From Cristatella mucedo (taxonomy: Eukaryota; Bryozoa; Phylactolaemata; Cristatellidae): 64,000 bases of DNA. Where the stretch lies: contig WPIO01000298.1 of assembly GCA_009760855.2 (NCBI GenBank), forward strand, positions 1-64,000, given 5' to 3'. Of this stretch, positions 23,005-34,940 are shown piece after piece (within the stretch, counting starts at the first letter, position 1; the number at the start of each line of letters is the position of its first letter). The notes below the pieces were generated by a model. The model did no database searches and had not been told where the DNA came from. It saw only the letters and a program-made list of their open reading frames with translations. Both the position numbers and the translations under genes were made by a program.

Positions 23005-24219
23005 CTGGAAAAAAGAACTGATGTCGAAAGATAAATCAACCAAGTAAATACAGTGCATGACGGCAGCTGATTTTGCTTTGGTAATAAGAAAACACAGCAA
23101 TAATGGTCCTTGCCACTTACAATGAAGTAATGCACCACTAGGAAATTTTTTTTAAATAACAACAGGATTACAATTATTGTCACAACAATGCAGTAAGTAC
23201 AGCTTCAGTGCTGGTAACTAACGAAAGCTATCACATAGGAAAAAAACATTTGCTTACTTCAACGGTGCAGTGCATACCCACAAACGTGAGGATTGTGTAA
23301 AAGAGCAAAGGAAAAGAGCCAAACATTTGCTAACAAACACGGAAGGCCACCATGAAGCCAAAGAGGGCATACGATGAGCGTTTACACTTTGAACCAAAGA
23401 TGCTAGCAGCTAGCTCATACCTTTTCTCATTCGGGGGTCTCTGGGTGGGCTATTTACGAGCAGTAGATGAAGCTACAGCTGGGTACTGTCTGCATGCCCG
23501 GTCAAACTCAAAACCAGCCTCTCAGTCTGTCAATTATCACCATATAGCTCCCCGGACATTTCCGAACACCAGCTAGAAGTGTTCACACGTTGCTTAGTAC
23601 TTGTCTGTATCTCCTAGCAAAATTTATGCTTTCCACTATGCACTTCAAGTTTGACTCAAAGATTGAGTAACTTACATTGCAGCTGCTATCCGATTGTAGA
23701 ATTTCCAGCACCTTAAAATAACGGCCATTTTTGAGAAAGATGGCTCAATTATACACTTGCTGTAATTTTAATGTTGGACATGTTCTCAACGATGTTGATA
23801 ATTACTAGTTGTAAAAAGCATAATGCCCAGCTATTATGCACGTGGTCTGTTACTAAACTCTCAGCTCCAAAGCTAGTTTAAACGGTTTAACTGTAATTAC
23901 TTCATGCATAAGATAGTGGCATCCATACTAAAAATACTGATATCTATTCAGTGAGAATGCTCGAAAATGAGCAGGGTGGTGAAAAACAAAAAAAACTCAC
24001 ACACAAGCTTCGTTGCAGGTAGACAAAACAAGGGGCGAGGGGAGATGATTTAGCATGTAGGAAAATCCAGGTAAGTGTTCTACCAGTGAGCACGTTATAG
24101 AGGATCATGGGCTAGGGGATTTGAGTAGCTAGCTGAGTCACAATTTGAGCTGCAGTAAGGACACCTACTCTACTGAGTCGATCACGAAAGCAAGCCTCAT
24201 ATCACCATGGCTGAAGAGC

Positions 24220-24720
24220 CAGACCACATTAGTTGGTAAATGTATTTGTGACATCCCCTCGTGTCTTCTATAACTCACTCCTTGCTGGTCTACCGGCTTG
24301 TGCACTCAGGTGCTTACATCTGGAGCAACACTGCGCAGCTAGGCTTTTCTGTCGTGAGCGTCACAGATGCCACACCACACCACTTCTAGTCGACCTGCAC
24401 TGGATCCCAGTCAGGTAAGGCACCGACTTAAAGGATAGTTTTTGTCATTAACTTTTAGTTCCCTTCATTCTATGGCTCCAGCCTACCTGTCAGGTCAACT
24501 TCCACATTAAGCAAAGCATCCGATCACAAGTTTTAACCGTAGCTCACTGTACAAGCCCAAAATCCTTCCGCGACCATGTCTTTAGTGGAAATGCTTCCAC
24601 AGCCTGGAACTGATGCTTGACGTGTCAAGACAGATCTGACAAAATTTATAAAGAAAACTAAAAAAGCACATATTTATTACAGCATTTAGTAGGTCCCTGC
24701 GAAGCTTTCAGAATTCAGGC
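24220..24720 (+). mobile_element. LINE family B C-terminal fragment
   Basis: It encodes FVTSPRVFYNSLLAGLPACA, then HCAARLFCRERHRCH and PLLVDLHWIPVR, matching LVHAFVTSRLDFCNSLLTGL and CHITPLLADLHWLPVKQR of other copies. Frameshifts follow. Confidence 0.8.
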
Positions 24721-24860
24721 ACCTGTCGAAGACGAAACTTAAATCATGTGCACTTGGTGATGGTCACACAACATCATCTATTACTAGAAGAGCCACACCC
24801 TTGTGGTATACAATGAGAAGCGATCTCGTTTAATCGTCGTTAGGTTTATGGCTTTAGAGC
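24720..24860 (-). mobile_element. LINE family A fragment, antisense
   Basis: The plus strand GAAGCTTTCAGAATTCAGGC and the following 120 bases parallel 990-1140, where a minus-strand LINE A copy lies. Confidence 0.6.
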
Positions 24861-24879
24861 TAATCACTCCACAGAGTCA

Positions 24880-26065
24880 GCATTACTAGGGTGTACAACG
24901 ACCTACTTAGGAATGCAGACATGATATGGGTAGAGTGTCTCTGCTTGTTTTGCTCGATCTTTCGGCAGCTTTTGACACCATCGATCGCAAAGTTCTTCTA
25001 GAGCGCCTCTCATCTCACCTGGCATCACTGGCACTGCTCTGCAGTGGTTCAGGTCCTATCTCAGTGGGACACTCCAGAGTATTGACATGAATGGACAAAG
25101 ATCATCTGATGTACCTCTGAAATATGGAGTACCTCAGGGCTCAGTGCTAGGTCCGGTTCTTTTCACACGGTTCATACTCTGCCTCTTACCGATGTGATTG
25201 CCAAGCATAATCTAGGCTTTCACTTCTATGCGGATGACACTCAGTTGCACCTTTGCTTTGATCCCTCCAAGCCTTCGAGCACCTCAAATTCTCTCAACCT
25301 CACTTGCTGCATGCATTGATGAAATCCGCACATGGATGGCAGCAAATTTCTCATACTAAACGATGATAAAAACTAACTTACTAGTTAGGGGCAAACCAGT
25401 GTGATTCAGAGATTGGAAAGGGTGTCTCTCAAAATTGGCTCTGGCCAGCATATCTCCTGTAGAATCAGCTCGAAATCTAGGAGTCATATTCCAAAGCAAC
25501 CTCTCGTTAGACGACCATATCAGCTCCACAGTCAAATCTGCCTATTTTCTGCTTCATAACATTGCTAAAATTCGGGCTTGTTTAGGTAAGGATACCACGT
25601 CTAAGTTGGTCCATGCATTCGTGACATCCCGTCTCGACTTCTGCAACTCACTGCTTACTGGCCTACTAGCATTGTGCGATCAGGCGATTGCAGCTGGTGC
25701 AAAACTCTGCAGCTAGGCTTGTCTGTCGTGAGCGTCGCAGTTGCCACATTACTCCACTTCTCGCCGACCTGCACTGGTTACCAGTCAAGCAACGGATTGA
25801 CTTCAAGGTTTTGTCGCTCACTTTTAGGTCCTGCTTATGCGTGCTGACACTGTGCATGCTGCCACTAACCACATTTGCATGCTGACTCTGTGCATGTCAC
25901 CCCTAACCATGTTATTCATTTTGTTTGTTTTTCAAGCATGATTTTACTTACCATTCTATTGCGTATCACTTTGCAGCAAATGTAAAGCGCCTAGAAAGAG
26001 ATTAGGTTCTCTGAGGGCGCTTTATCAAGTGCATAATAATAATTATTATTATTATTAAATGACAA
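24880..26065 (+). mobile_element. LINE family B copy, RT to (ATT)n tail with internal deletion
   Basis: It encodes LLVLLDLSAAFDTIDRKVLL, then FYADDTQLHL-like codons with stops, SARNLGVIFQSNLSLDDHIS and HITPLLADLHWLPVKQRIDF. At about 25830 it jumps from the FRS block straight to the 3' UTR, losing roughly 450 bases present in other copies. It ends with the hairpin and ATT repeat. Confidence 0.88.
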
Positions 26066-26109
26066 AAATAGCTTACTGCAGTCAGCTTAAAAGTGATAGC
26101 TGCTTCCAA

Positions 26110-27080
26110 GGGGGCCGAATCACTTTTCCCAGAGCTTGAATATAAATGGGAAACAGCACAGGACCGACGATGGACACCTTGAGGGACTCCACAGGTGGTC
26201 TCTTCGGGTCTCTTCGATGGGGACCTGACGTCAACACGACAAGGATTTAACGTATTCGGACAGCTGCAATTTTAACCACGCAGTGCCTCTTCTGCAATAC
26301 CAATCACTGTTATCAAGGGTTCAGGTAGGCTGTCGTGATCAAAGGAGTCAAAGGCAGCTGATAGATCCAGCAGTGCTAGGCAGCTAATTTATTGTCCCTA
26401 CAGGACCTGAGGAATCCAGCCACACACTTAAAGTGTTCTATGAGCAGCAGTTCGGTTTCATCGTCATTAAGTTTCACGATATTTTCCGACATCCAAGTTC
26501 AAATGTCGGAAAGGCAAGAACTCGGTTTATCAGTTGCTGCAGCAGACTCCGACGGTTTGAAGGATAAGTACAGCTGAATATCGTCAGCATAAAAGTGATA
26601 TACTATTCCATGGGCCTTAATCACTTTCCCCAGAGGTCGAGTAACAATAGAGAACAGCAAGGAACAGAGGACAGACCCTTGAGGGGCACTACAAGTGACT
26701 GGTCTCGTGGGTGAGACCTGACCCACACGTGACACGGACTGAACACGATTTGATAAGCATGATTTGAACCAAGCCAGTGTGCAAGACCAATCGTTGTTCT
26801 AAATCGTTCACATAGGACATCGTGATCTGTGGTATCGAAGGCAGCTGATTGGTCTAGCAGAGCTAGTGCAGTGACATTCCCACCATCGTTCCAGCATAGG
26901 ATTTCATTAGTTACACGGAGGAGAGGATTTTCGGTAAAGGTGCTGCTGCTTGAATCCCGATAGATTTTTTCCTGAGACTTCATTGTTCGCAATGCTTGCT
27001 ACCAGCTGCTTAGCGATAACTTTTTTACGACTTTCTGACCAAAAATTAGGAGATAAACTGGGTGATAGTTTGCAACGGCC
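26110..27080 (-). mobile_element. LINE family A RT fragment, antisense
   Basis: Minus-strand blocks include ALALLDQSAAFDTTDHDVLC, the CSAPQGSVLCSLLFSI block, FYADDIQLYLSF and the LKLNDDETELL region. The YADD catalytic motif is intact in this fragment, but frames are broken. A second short piece of the same block lies at 26110-26360, so two copies may be joined. Confidence 0.8.
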
Positions 27081-27369
27081 ACAGTGTCCAATCCACACTT
27101 TCTAAGTATACATCTGAATTTGAGCAATTTTAAAGACTTAGAAATAACTTTTTTCCAGAGAAGGAATAGAAATCTCAGTCAAGGCTGGGCTACGTTTAAC
27201 TACGAGCGAAGGCCAAATAGATTCGTCCTGGTGAATGCATTTTAAGTTGTGTCGCTGGAAAAAGTCGACGTTACTATGTGCACACGACAGAGCAGGAACA
27301 GTAACCCAAACCGAGCAATGATCCGATAGAGTCAGCAGGCACACCATAGGTTGGTAGAGCAGACGTCCT

Positions 27370-28175
27370 TAACAATAAAAAGGTGTCATGTTCCAACGTG
27401 ACCTTTTGTTAGACAACACCATCAGCTCCAAAATCAAGTCTGAATACTTCCAGCTACATAACATTGCTAAAACTCGGGCTTGTTTAGACAGGGACATCAC
27501 ACCTATCTTGTCCATGCATTTTTGACACCCCTTCTTCACGTATGTAACTCACTGCTTACTGGTCCACCGGCATGTGCAATCAGGCACTTACAGCTGGTGC
27601 AAAACTCTGCAGTTAGGCTTGTCTGTCGTAAGGTGGCCCAGTAGCCACATCATACCTTTTCTCGCCGACCTGCACATGCTACTAGTCAAGCAAAGCATCA
27701 ACTTCAAGATGTTGTCGCTCACTCTTCGGTCCCTTCGTTATTTGGCTCCAGCCTGTCTATCATATGTACTGCCCCACAAGACTAAGCATTACACAACCTG
27801 CTTTTTGGAATCTATCTGTTTACATATACCTCGTGCAAACCTCGAATCAATTGGAGACCGCAGCTTTAGTCAGTATGCTTGGAGCTCACTGCCGACTTGT
27901 GTCCGACCTACCTGACTTGACCACATTTAAAAAATAAATAAAAATAGTCCTAATCCTCACACCATTTAATGGGTCCCTGTAATTCCACCTTTACGTGCTT
28001 TTGCCTGCCGACCTTGCACATGTCACCCCTAACCATGTTATTCTTGTTGTTTATCGAGCATGCTGACAATAACCATTCGATCGTGTTGCATATGCATCAA
28101 ATGTAAAGTGCCTAAAGAGGGATTGAGTTGACTGAGGGTCCTTTGTCAAGTGTTTTATCATTATTATTATCATTA
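27370..28175 (+). mobile_element. LINE family B copy, C-terminal half to tail
   Basis: It starts in the NV.FQ.NLLLDNTIS block and passes RPTWHM-type SPTCTCY sequence, YLAPACLSYVLPH and the SIGDRSFSQYAWSSLPTC block. It ends with the 3' UTR, hairpin and ATT/ATC tail. Confidence 0.82.
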
Positions 28176-28207
28176 TCAAGGCATCAAAGCATGTGTTTCC
28201 ATCGAAT

Positions 28208-28260
28208 GGTTAGACTTATATAAAATATATATATATATATATATTATTTAAGTCTAACTT
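28208..28260. repeat. Short hairpin with (TA)n core
   Basis: GTTAGACTTA at 28209 is repeated as its reverse complement TAAGTCTAAC at 28249-28258, around a TA repeat. Confidence 0.8.
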
Positions 28261-28264
28261 CAAT

Positions 28265-28392
28265 CTACTTAATTTGTATAGCACCCTAAGAGAACTTAAT
28301 GTCTATAAAGGCACTCCGTGATGCCATGGGCTTACGACCTCGGCCAGACCTTTGTCGGGGCAAGAAGCTTAACCATTGGGCCGAACCAGGGG
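28265..28392 (-). mobile_element. tRNA-derived SINE (family 1)
   Basis: The plus strand reads ATAGCACCCTAAGAGAACTT, then AAAGGCACTCCGTGATGCCA, ACGACCTCGGCCAGACC and AACCATTGGGCCGAACC: a full antisense copy of the SINE head and tail. It lies directly beside the small TA hairpin. Confidence 0.85.
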
Positions 28393-28710
28393 TGCATGGT
28401 TTCGTTGCCGTGCTCATGTCGCCAGCGCTACAACTGACTAAACCAACCACTGAAAAGTTTTGCATTACATAATTACCAGGACAGCCAGATACAGGTGTTA
28501 ATGGAAACTTGATAAGAGAACTATTTATATGGTAACCTGTGCACCATTTATTTAGCTGTTTTTGAGCAGCATTTTGACTCGTTACATAACGGAACGGTCT
28601 TACCTGAACCGAAGACCGAGAGCAGGCTATTGCAAAAACCAGTTTCAAACGAGAGTGATCACAAGGAAAGAACCCATGCACACATGATTAAGATATTGAC
28701 GTCCACATAC

Positions 28711-28808
28711 CTTGCTGGACTCAACAAAGTTGGTTAACATAACAATGACCACCGCATGCTGCTCCCATACCATTTGCCAGAAATCATTCACAGTCTTAAC
28801 AGATGGCC
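28711..28808 (-). CDS. RPTP exon: D1 DFWQMVWE block
   Basis: Acceptor GGTTTCAG, donor GTATGT, phase 1 to 0. It encodes (G)PSVKTVNDFWQMVWEQ, then VVIVMLTNFVESSK. This is the strongly conserved T..DFW.M.WE....IVM.T core of a classical PTP domain. Confidence 0.94.
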
Positions 28809-28909
28809 CTGAAACCACCATTCAAGGCGATGTAATGATAATGGTGCATGCGTACGGACAGCTGCCAATGTGCAAGGTTCAGAATAAATATAGAAGCCTT
28901 TAGCCTGAC

Positions 28910-28946
28910 CTTGGGTTGCTATATACTTCTTAGGTTGGGAGAATCC
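28910..28946 (-). CDS. RPTP exon: D1 YIATQG microexon
   Basis: A 37-bp exon between acceptor TTGATTTCAG and donor GTCAGG, phase 0 to 1. It encodes GFSQPKKYIATQ plus the first base of the following glycine, matching the G...KYIATQGP block of PTPs. It is flanked by introns of 105 and 101 bp. Confidence 0.9.
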
Positions 28947-29051
28947 CTGAAATCAACAAGTCATCCATGAAGACCAGCTGTGCACAGTAGCAAGCCACAG
29001 TGCTGGACCACGTTGCAGCAAGCATTGCAATAATTCATTGCCAATGCTTAC

Positions 29052-29116
29052 GTTAATATATGATGCATTAATATAACCATTAGTTCCTAGCCCAATCATA
29101 ACTCTGGTAGCATCAT
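29052..29116 (-). CDS. RPTP exon: D1 YINASYI block
   Basis: Acceptor TTTACTACAG, donor GTAAGC, 65 bp, phase 1 to 0. It encodes (Y)DATRVMIG and GYINASYIN, the second conserved PTP block (YDHSRV...YINASYI). It is too short to appear as an open reading frame on its own but fits the neighbouring phases exactly. Confidence 0.92.
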
Positions 29117-30135
29117 CTGTAGTAAAACGATAAAAGGAAGTTTAACAAATGGCATGCTCTACTACATTCTACATATACAGCTGCTGCCCCAAGCAATGCA
29201 TTAGTAACCAATGACCCAAAAACCCGATATTGTGGTAAAATGGTATACCATTAAATCAAAAACAAGCCAATTCCAAAGCCAAGTTTTGCAGCTGACTGCT
29301 TGAACAATTACCGACTTTTGATGAGCTTTAAAGAAAATTGACAGATAGCTACGATGAATAAGTTTACGATTAAAACCAATCTGCACACAATGTGCACAAG
29401 TGCATCTACGGTGTCATACCGATAGCAACAGTGATGTTACCATGCTTAAAAAAATCATGATGCTAATCACTTGTATGTAATGTTAAGTTTGCCAATTGGG
29501 TATCGAATCTAAGGCGCACACTTGCATCGGCTCTGCTTTATCTCCACTACCTAGGCGAAAATGTTGGGCAAGTAAACTTGCTATCCAGGAATGAGGACAC
29601 AGCTCGACAAACAGCCGAAAAATGGCTTGTCTTTTTACTTTCACATGCCACTGCAGTAAGCAGATAAGGCAGCAGACTTGGTTATCGGAAAGCCGAAAAC
29701 AGAGCCATGCAAGTCTTGAGACCGCTCAGAGGTGCGTTGAAAGGGATAAATCGTACAATGACCTAATAGATGGCAGCTAGTGACATGCTTAAAGAAAACC
29801 AGGGGAATGATGGCTCGTGGTTAGAACAGAAAGAATTATAAAGTCCTACGCCTAAACTGAAGATGCTCTAAACAAAAACTTGAATCAGCCAGGTCTATTA
29901 CATAGGATGGTCTGCTTTAAGTGACTACAGTTACGCAATCATACTCGGGTCTCAGCAGCAGCAATGCTCCTTAATTCAATTTACATCACCTAAGAGAAAA
30001 ACCAATAAATCCAACGCCAGCCTTCTGTGATCACCAGAGCTGAGCTGATGCACTAGAGTCATACTTTCTCTCTTACTAATATACATTACAATAATATTTT
30101 TTTACAAATGCTTTCTACCACAACATATTACTTAC

Positions 30136-30223
30136 ATGGAATTATGTTATTAAACCTGTTCTTTAGCTTGTTGGCAGGGTCTTTGCCAGCTATGCAGGAG
30201 TGGTTTTCATTTGCAACGATTTC
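30136..30223 (-). CDS. RPTP exon: D1 start, KNR motif
   Basis: Acceptor TTCGGCAG, donor GTAAGT, phase 0 to 1. It encodes EIVANENHSC and DPANKLKNRFNNIIP. N..KNR(Y/F).NI.PYD is the first conserved block of classical PTP domains and begins the phosphotyrosine recognition loop. The final tyrosine codon is split and completed by the next exon (T plus AT). The motif match is unambiguous. Confidence 0.92.
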
Positions 30224-30845
30224 CTGCCGAACAAACAGAAAGTCATGCAATTAGTAACTAAGTTATGCAGCTTTAAGCTTTGCTGGTAATAAAATCGACG
30301 AAGTTGTATGATCTCAGCAGGAATACATGCATAGCATAAGTGACCGGAAACAAAAAATTGTAAAGCGAAACTAGTTTGAACACAGGCATTTTTCGATTCG
30401 TAAAAGTTCTCTTTGAACAGAGCATATTTTCAGATGTCATTTAGTAATTGGTTTGCTGAAAACTACTTATAAGGATGGTATACCAAATACAGCTGTCATC
30501 AGATAAAAATTAGACAAATTATAAAGGTTCTTAACAAGTATTGTCTATTGCAAACTAGCCATCACGTCTGCAAATGCATGCTTGCTTAGGATTACAAAGG
30601 CAAACGTCAACAGCTGATTTAGAAGACTTCTCATTGTTGTCCCTTTCTCTTAGTGAGGCAATCGATTATACGTCCAGACCTGTTAAATTCCTCAATCTGT
30701 AGAGCATAAGACGAGTAAGATAAGATTGTTGGACCACAACCGCCTGAGGCTAAATTATTCAGTGCCTCGGGAGATTACCACCAATTACTGCACTGCATCT
30801 TTAAATTACTGCTTTACTGCATCCAGCGCTAATGGAGGCCACAGG

Positions 30846-30960
30846 CACACATGCACACACACACATACAAACACACACACACACACTCGCAAGCACGCAC
30901 ACACACACACACATTCACATGCACACGCACACACACACACACACACAGACACACACACGG

Positions 30961-31042
<82 letters not shown>
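30846..31042. repeat. Long (CA)n microsatellite
   Basis: Nearly 200 bases of CA repeat with a few interruptions in the left half and an uninterrupted right half (about 30964-31041). It is in the RPTP juxtamembrane intron. Its translated frames (HT, CV repeats) are not genes. Confidence 0.97.
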
Positions 31043-31045
<3 letters not shown>

Positions 31046-31334
31046 CTTGGCCATGCTCGGGTTGCCGAAGCTATGGCAAGCCACAGCTCGTGGCGTTCCA
31101 GGCATGTGGCTCAGTAGTTAGGCTCTCTGTTCGTCGAACGCAGAATGCTTAATCATGGCAGTTTGGCATGCCTGCCATCCAGCCAACCACCTGCTACTAC
31201 AAGCACACGCATTCATTAACTTGCTGCATTAGCTGGGGTAGGAGAATGACAGCAGAAGGCTTTAACCAGAGCACTAAAAAATAATACCTGATTTAACAGC
31301 CTCTTTTTATAGCGACATAATAGTAGTTGTACTA

Positions 31335-31860
31335 CTATTATTATTATTATCACATTTGAAATAGTAACCTCAAAGCACTCAATATCTTGCTAGACACTTT
31401 ACATTTGCTGCAAAGAAAGCAGGATCAAATGGTTAGTGGTAGCATGCTAATAATACTAATGGTAATAAAAATAATACACATGACAAAGCTCCCTCAGAGA
31501 AGTCAATCTCATTCCAGGAACTTTACATTTGCTGCAAAGGAAACAAGATTAAATGGTGAACGGTATCATGCTTGATAAACAAGATGAATTACATGGTTAG
31601 GGGTGACATGCACAGGGTCAGCATGCAAGTGTGGTTAGTGGCATCATGCAACAGTGTCAGCATGCGTAGGCACATAAACAACGAATTATCAAGACCCACT
31701 AAACGCTGTCATAAATAGATGAACCCAGTAATCAACAAAAAGAACGTGGTTAGGGGGTGACAAGGTCAGCATGCAAGTTTTGTTAGTGGCAGCATGCTAC
31801 TATGTCAGCAGGCATAAGCACACAAAGGTCAAATCAAAGGGCTCACTAAATGCTGAGATG
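31335..31860 (-). mobile_element. Cluster of LINE family B 3' ends, antisense
   Basis: Three overlapping pieces of the terminal region: AATAGTAACCTCAAAGCACT at 31361, CATGACAAAGCTCCCTCAGA at 31479, and 3' UTR units GGGTGACA..CAGGGTCAGCATGCAAGT at 31600 and 31750. Confidence 0.8.
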
Positions 31861-31919
31861 AATATATGTGTTTTAGTTGCTTTGCAAATGTGATCAAGAC
31901 AAGAGACGCCATTTTAAAC

Positions 31920-32040
31920 TTTAAAGGCACTTTAAAGTGGATGAGTTGCTTGAACGGGAGCGAGTGCAGGTCGGCAAGAAGTGGTGAGATGAAGCAACTG
32001 CAAAGCTCACGACAGACAAGCCTAGCTTCAGAAGAACCTT
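31920..32040 (-). mobile_element. LINE family B coding fragment, antisense
   Basis: GGTCGGCAAGAAGTGGTGAG followed by CTCACGACAGACAAGCCTAG is the reverse complement of the CRERR.CHITPLLADLH block. Confidence 0.7.
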
Positions 32041-32165
32041 AAAGGCTATTGCCCCAGCTTTCTAAAGCAATAAAGGATCTCCCACCGAAGGATTCGAACT
32101 CACGACCTCTTGATCAATGTTCCATGGAGGTCGTGAAATCCCACTGCCTTACCTAGCACTCCAGA
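32035..32165 (-). mobile_element. tRNA-related SINE (family 2)
   Basis: The minus strand reads GTGCTAGGTAAGGCAGTGGG (A-box-like), then GAGGTCGTGAGTTCGAATCC (B-box) and TTCGGTGGGAGATCCTTTAT. It is the best copy of this second family. Confidence 0.65.
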
Positions 32166-33299
32166 ATTTTAAAAAATCCCTACCTTAAACGATGCAAAAC
32201 TTGTTATCGTTGCTAAGGTTAACGGCAGACGGCGGTGGATCACAATGATTTTAAATCGAATCGGACATTAGGTGAAGTTTGAAGAATTTGAATAAAAATT
32301 GGAGTTTTGTATTCGAGAAGATACTGCACCTCGATCTTTTTGCTTTCAATGCAGACTAACTGAATACTTTTAGTTCGGCAAAAGAATGAGTGGAAGGGCT
32401 GAGTCCAATTTTGCCACAAAGGCATATGCAATAAAATCACAACACAAAAATGCATGCATGAGACAATTTCAATCAAAGGACTAATTGCTCCTCTAAGCTG
32501 CGTTAAAACGTCAGACATCAGCTATACCCTATGAAGCCTCAGGATTTCGTTGCACAAACTTCACAAGCCACGTGAGGATTTAAGAACTTCCTCTTTGTGG
32601 AGGTGCCAATCTGGTGTAAGACATGGCATCCCATAACATCCTTTAAAGACTATTAGGCTCGCGAATGATAATTAAAGGGAACAACACTTAGCCAAATCAA
32701 TAGTGCACATTCGCAACCGATTGAAATCGTAAACTAGTAGTAGATGTACTAATCTATGTTTTACCCCTGTCAAAATCTCATTACAGGTACTTTAAAACTC
32801 ACTGCAACACAAATTTAACAAGGGTTGTAAAATCCAAAGTGTTATTAGCAGACGATCATGCAAATGTACAAAGTAACATGCTTAGGCCCGCATATGAAGG
32901 CACACAAAAAACGTTTAAGACCACTGATTAGTAGAAACCCTAGTAATTAGTAGGCACAGATATGCAGGCAAAGCACATATGAGCACAATAGTTTGACTGG
33001 GGTACAGATAATGTTGAGGACTGAAGGCATGGTCACTAAAGTATTTCATTTAAGAGCAATGAGTTAAAAGCCGACCGAAAGGCAAGGGTGCTGAAAGAGC
33101 AAACTGCTGCACCAACGAGGTCGGATAGGAAGGCTGGTGCCAGTGAGTGGAGCAACCTGTAAGATCGAGAGAAGATCTTGAAGTCGATTCAACCCTTGAT
33201 AAGGAGCCATTAAAGCTAAGATACAATTGGTGTAACTCAGCACCTATGGTACAATGTGCAGTTGACCACAGACCACCAGAGCTGCTGAGTTTTAAAGCC

Positions 33300-33550
33300 A
33301 GAAGATTAGGAGGGTGGGCAGGGAGTCCAAAATAAAGGGGTTGCTCTCATGCAGAGACAGGATGTCTCAAAATTGCTAACTTGTGTGACTGACGAACTCT
33401 TGTCTATGTGGGCTAAGACTTTGGCAATGTGCCTCAGCTGAAAGTAGGCTGGTGCAACGACTGTGGGAGGAGCAACGTGCTCATCTACTGAGAAATCGTT
33501 GTGAAGCAGCATCTGCAGATTATGGGTAGCTGTCATTTGAGTCAGCGACC
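33300..33550 (-). mobile_element. LINE family B coding remnant, antisense
   Basis: Minus-strand NLQMLLHNDFSVDEHV and AYFQLRHIAKVLAHID match NLGVIFQSNLSLDDHI and AYF.LHNIAKIRACL. Older flanking fragments probably extend it from about 33100 to 33700. Confidence 0.7.
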
Positions 33551-33917
33551 AATCTTAAGGTCTTTCGACTCAAGAACCAACTGAGGAGCAAAAATCGACC
33601 GCTCCTCAACGCTCAAACTGCATTCAGCTCGTCAGCACGTGATTGCGCCAAGATTGAGAGTGCTCAGGCAAGGAATACAGTGTATGCCAGGACGGTAATA
33701 TAGTGGCATAGAGTCTACTGAAAATATGAGACAGCAATAATTATGCAATTGCCGGTTCTCTCCCCTAATTTCATGGATGATCAAACCGAACTTATCTAAT
33801 GTCACTTGAAATCACATATTAAGCTGTTTTAAGTAATACATGCTAGCAGCAGATAAATGTCTATTGCAATCATCTGCATACCAAAAATCAGATTACATAA
33901 TAAACAAAATCTCTTAC

Positions 33918-33965
33918 AGAGAATCGATTGGCAATCACGGCTTCCGCTTTCACGTAGAGATCAAA
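33918..33965 (-). CDS. Candidate juxtamembrane exon
   Basis: A 48-bp open segment (16 codons, FDLYVKAEAVIANRFS) is bounded by acceptor TTCAACAG and a good donor GTAAGA, phase 0 to 0. It lies between the transmembrane exon and the first D1 exon, where juxtamembrane coding sequence is required, and its phase fits the D1 entry exon. There is no homology that I recognise, and the phase-2 exit of the transmembrane exon still needs another exon. Treat as a guess. Confidence 0.25.
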
Positions 33966-34549
33966 CTGTTGAAGATTCATGCCAAATGTGTTTCCATACA
34001 TCGGCTCATTGCAGTTCATTGATTCTTCAGTTGATACAGCTATCAAGCAAAGCAAATGACAACTCAAACAATTTGTTTTTGCAGTGACCAGGCTGTAAAT
34101 ATATTATCACGAACTTATTCAGTGAGGCAGCCACCAGCATGACATTCATTCAAGGAAAAATTTGCAGCAAGGTAACTCAATATAAGAACCGGTACTGTAT
34201 AGCTTCAAGTGCAGCATAATCACAGCCAATGCACTCTGACTGCCTAGCGTCAACAGAGCAATAGGATGCGAGGCGTGTGAGGTAAAAGCTCAGTGAGCAA
34301 AATAACCCATATCGCTGAGCAATCAGCCTATGCAGCCTGGGAGAGGTTCGACTGACTAAGGCGCCTTGGTGAATGTTAGGTAGGATCTTCCAATTGTTAG
34401 CTAGGATCTTCCAATACAATCAAGGCTTTTTAAAACATGCCTCTAAGAAAGGCAGATTTGAAAGACTTCGGAGTCACCCCATAATCCAGAAGCACTACAA
34501 ACTGGAATTATTGGTGAACAATTGTTATGAGACTGAAGACCGCAGAACC

Positions 34550-34940
34550 TTTGACACGAAATGCTGCTTGATGGGGACCAAGTGCAGGTCACTGGTAAGT
34601 GGTGCAACGTGTTGATCAAAACGATCGAGACAGATTGCCTAGCTGCTGAGCATTGCACAAACTGTTAGTGCCCTACGACACTGGACGAAAAAAGAGGTGA
34701 CTAGTGAGTTACAAAAGTCACGAAAGGATGTCAAAACTACATGGCAAAACCTCGTATCCCTATCTAAGCTTGCTCGGATTTTTACAATGTTAGACTCAAT
34801 TAAGAAGCTGATGCAGACATCTCGTAAAAGGTAACTATGCAACAGGGCAGCCAGATTTGACTGAGTTATGGTAGGTATGGTTATGGCCCATTTTGAGGGT
34901 CGTGTATTCTCATGTTTGAGTAACACTAGGCTTTACCCAA
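34550..34940 (-). mobile_element. LINE family B coding remnant, antisense
   Basis: The minus strand carries FRDFCNSLVTSFF, NIVKIRASLDRDT and AALLHSYLL, a diverged copy of the same block. Confidence 0.65.

Noticed and set aside
28286-28681. 131-codon minus-strand open frame with a PTP-like CDHSRLKL motif
   Set aside because: It lies downstream of the D1 DFWQMVWE exon, so a YDHSRV block here would be out of order; the real block is at 29052-29116. No AG acceptor precedes it, and the frame runs into a SINE.
30726-31152. Several open frames of HT, THTHT and CVCV repeats
   Set aside because: They are translations of the (CA)n microsatellite.
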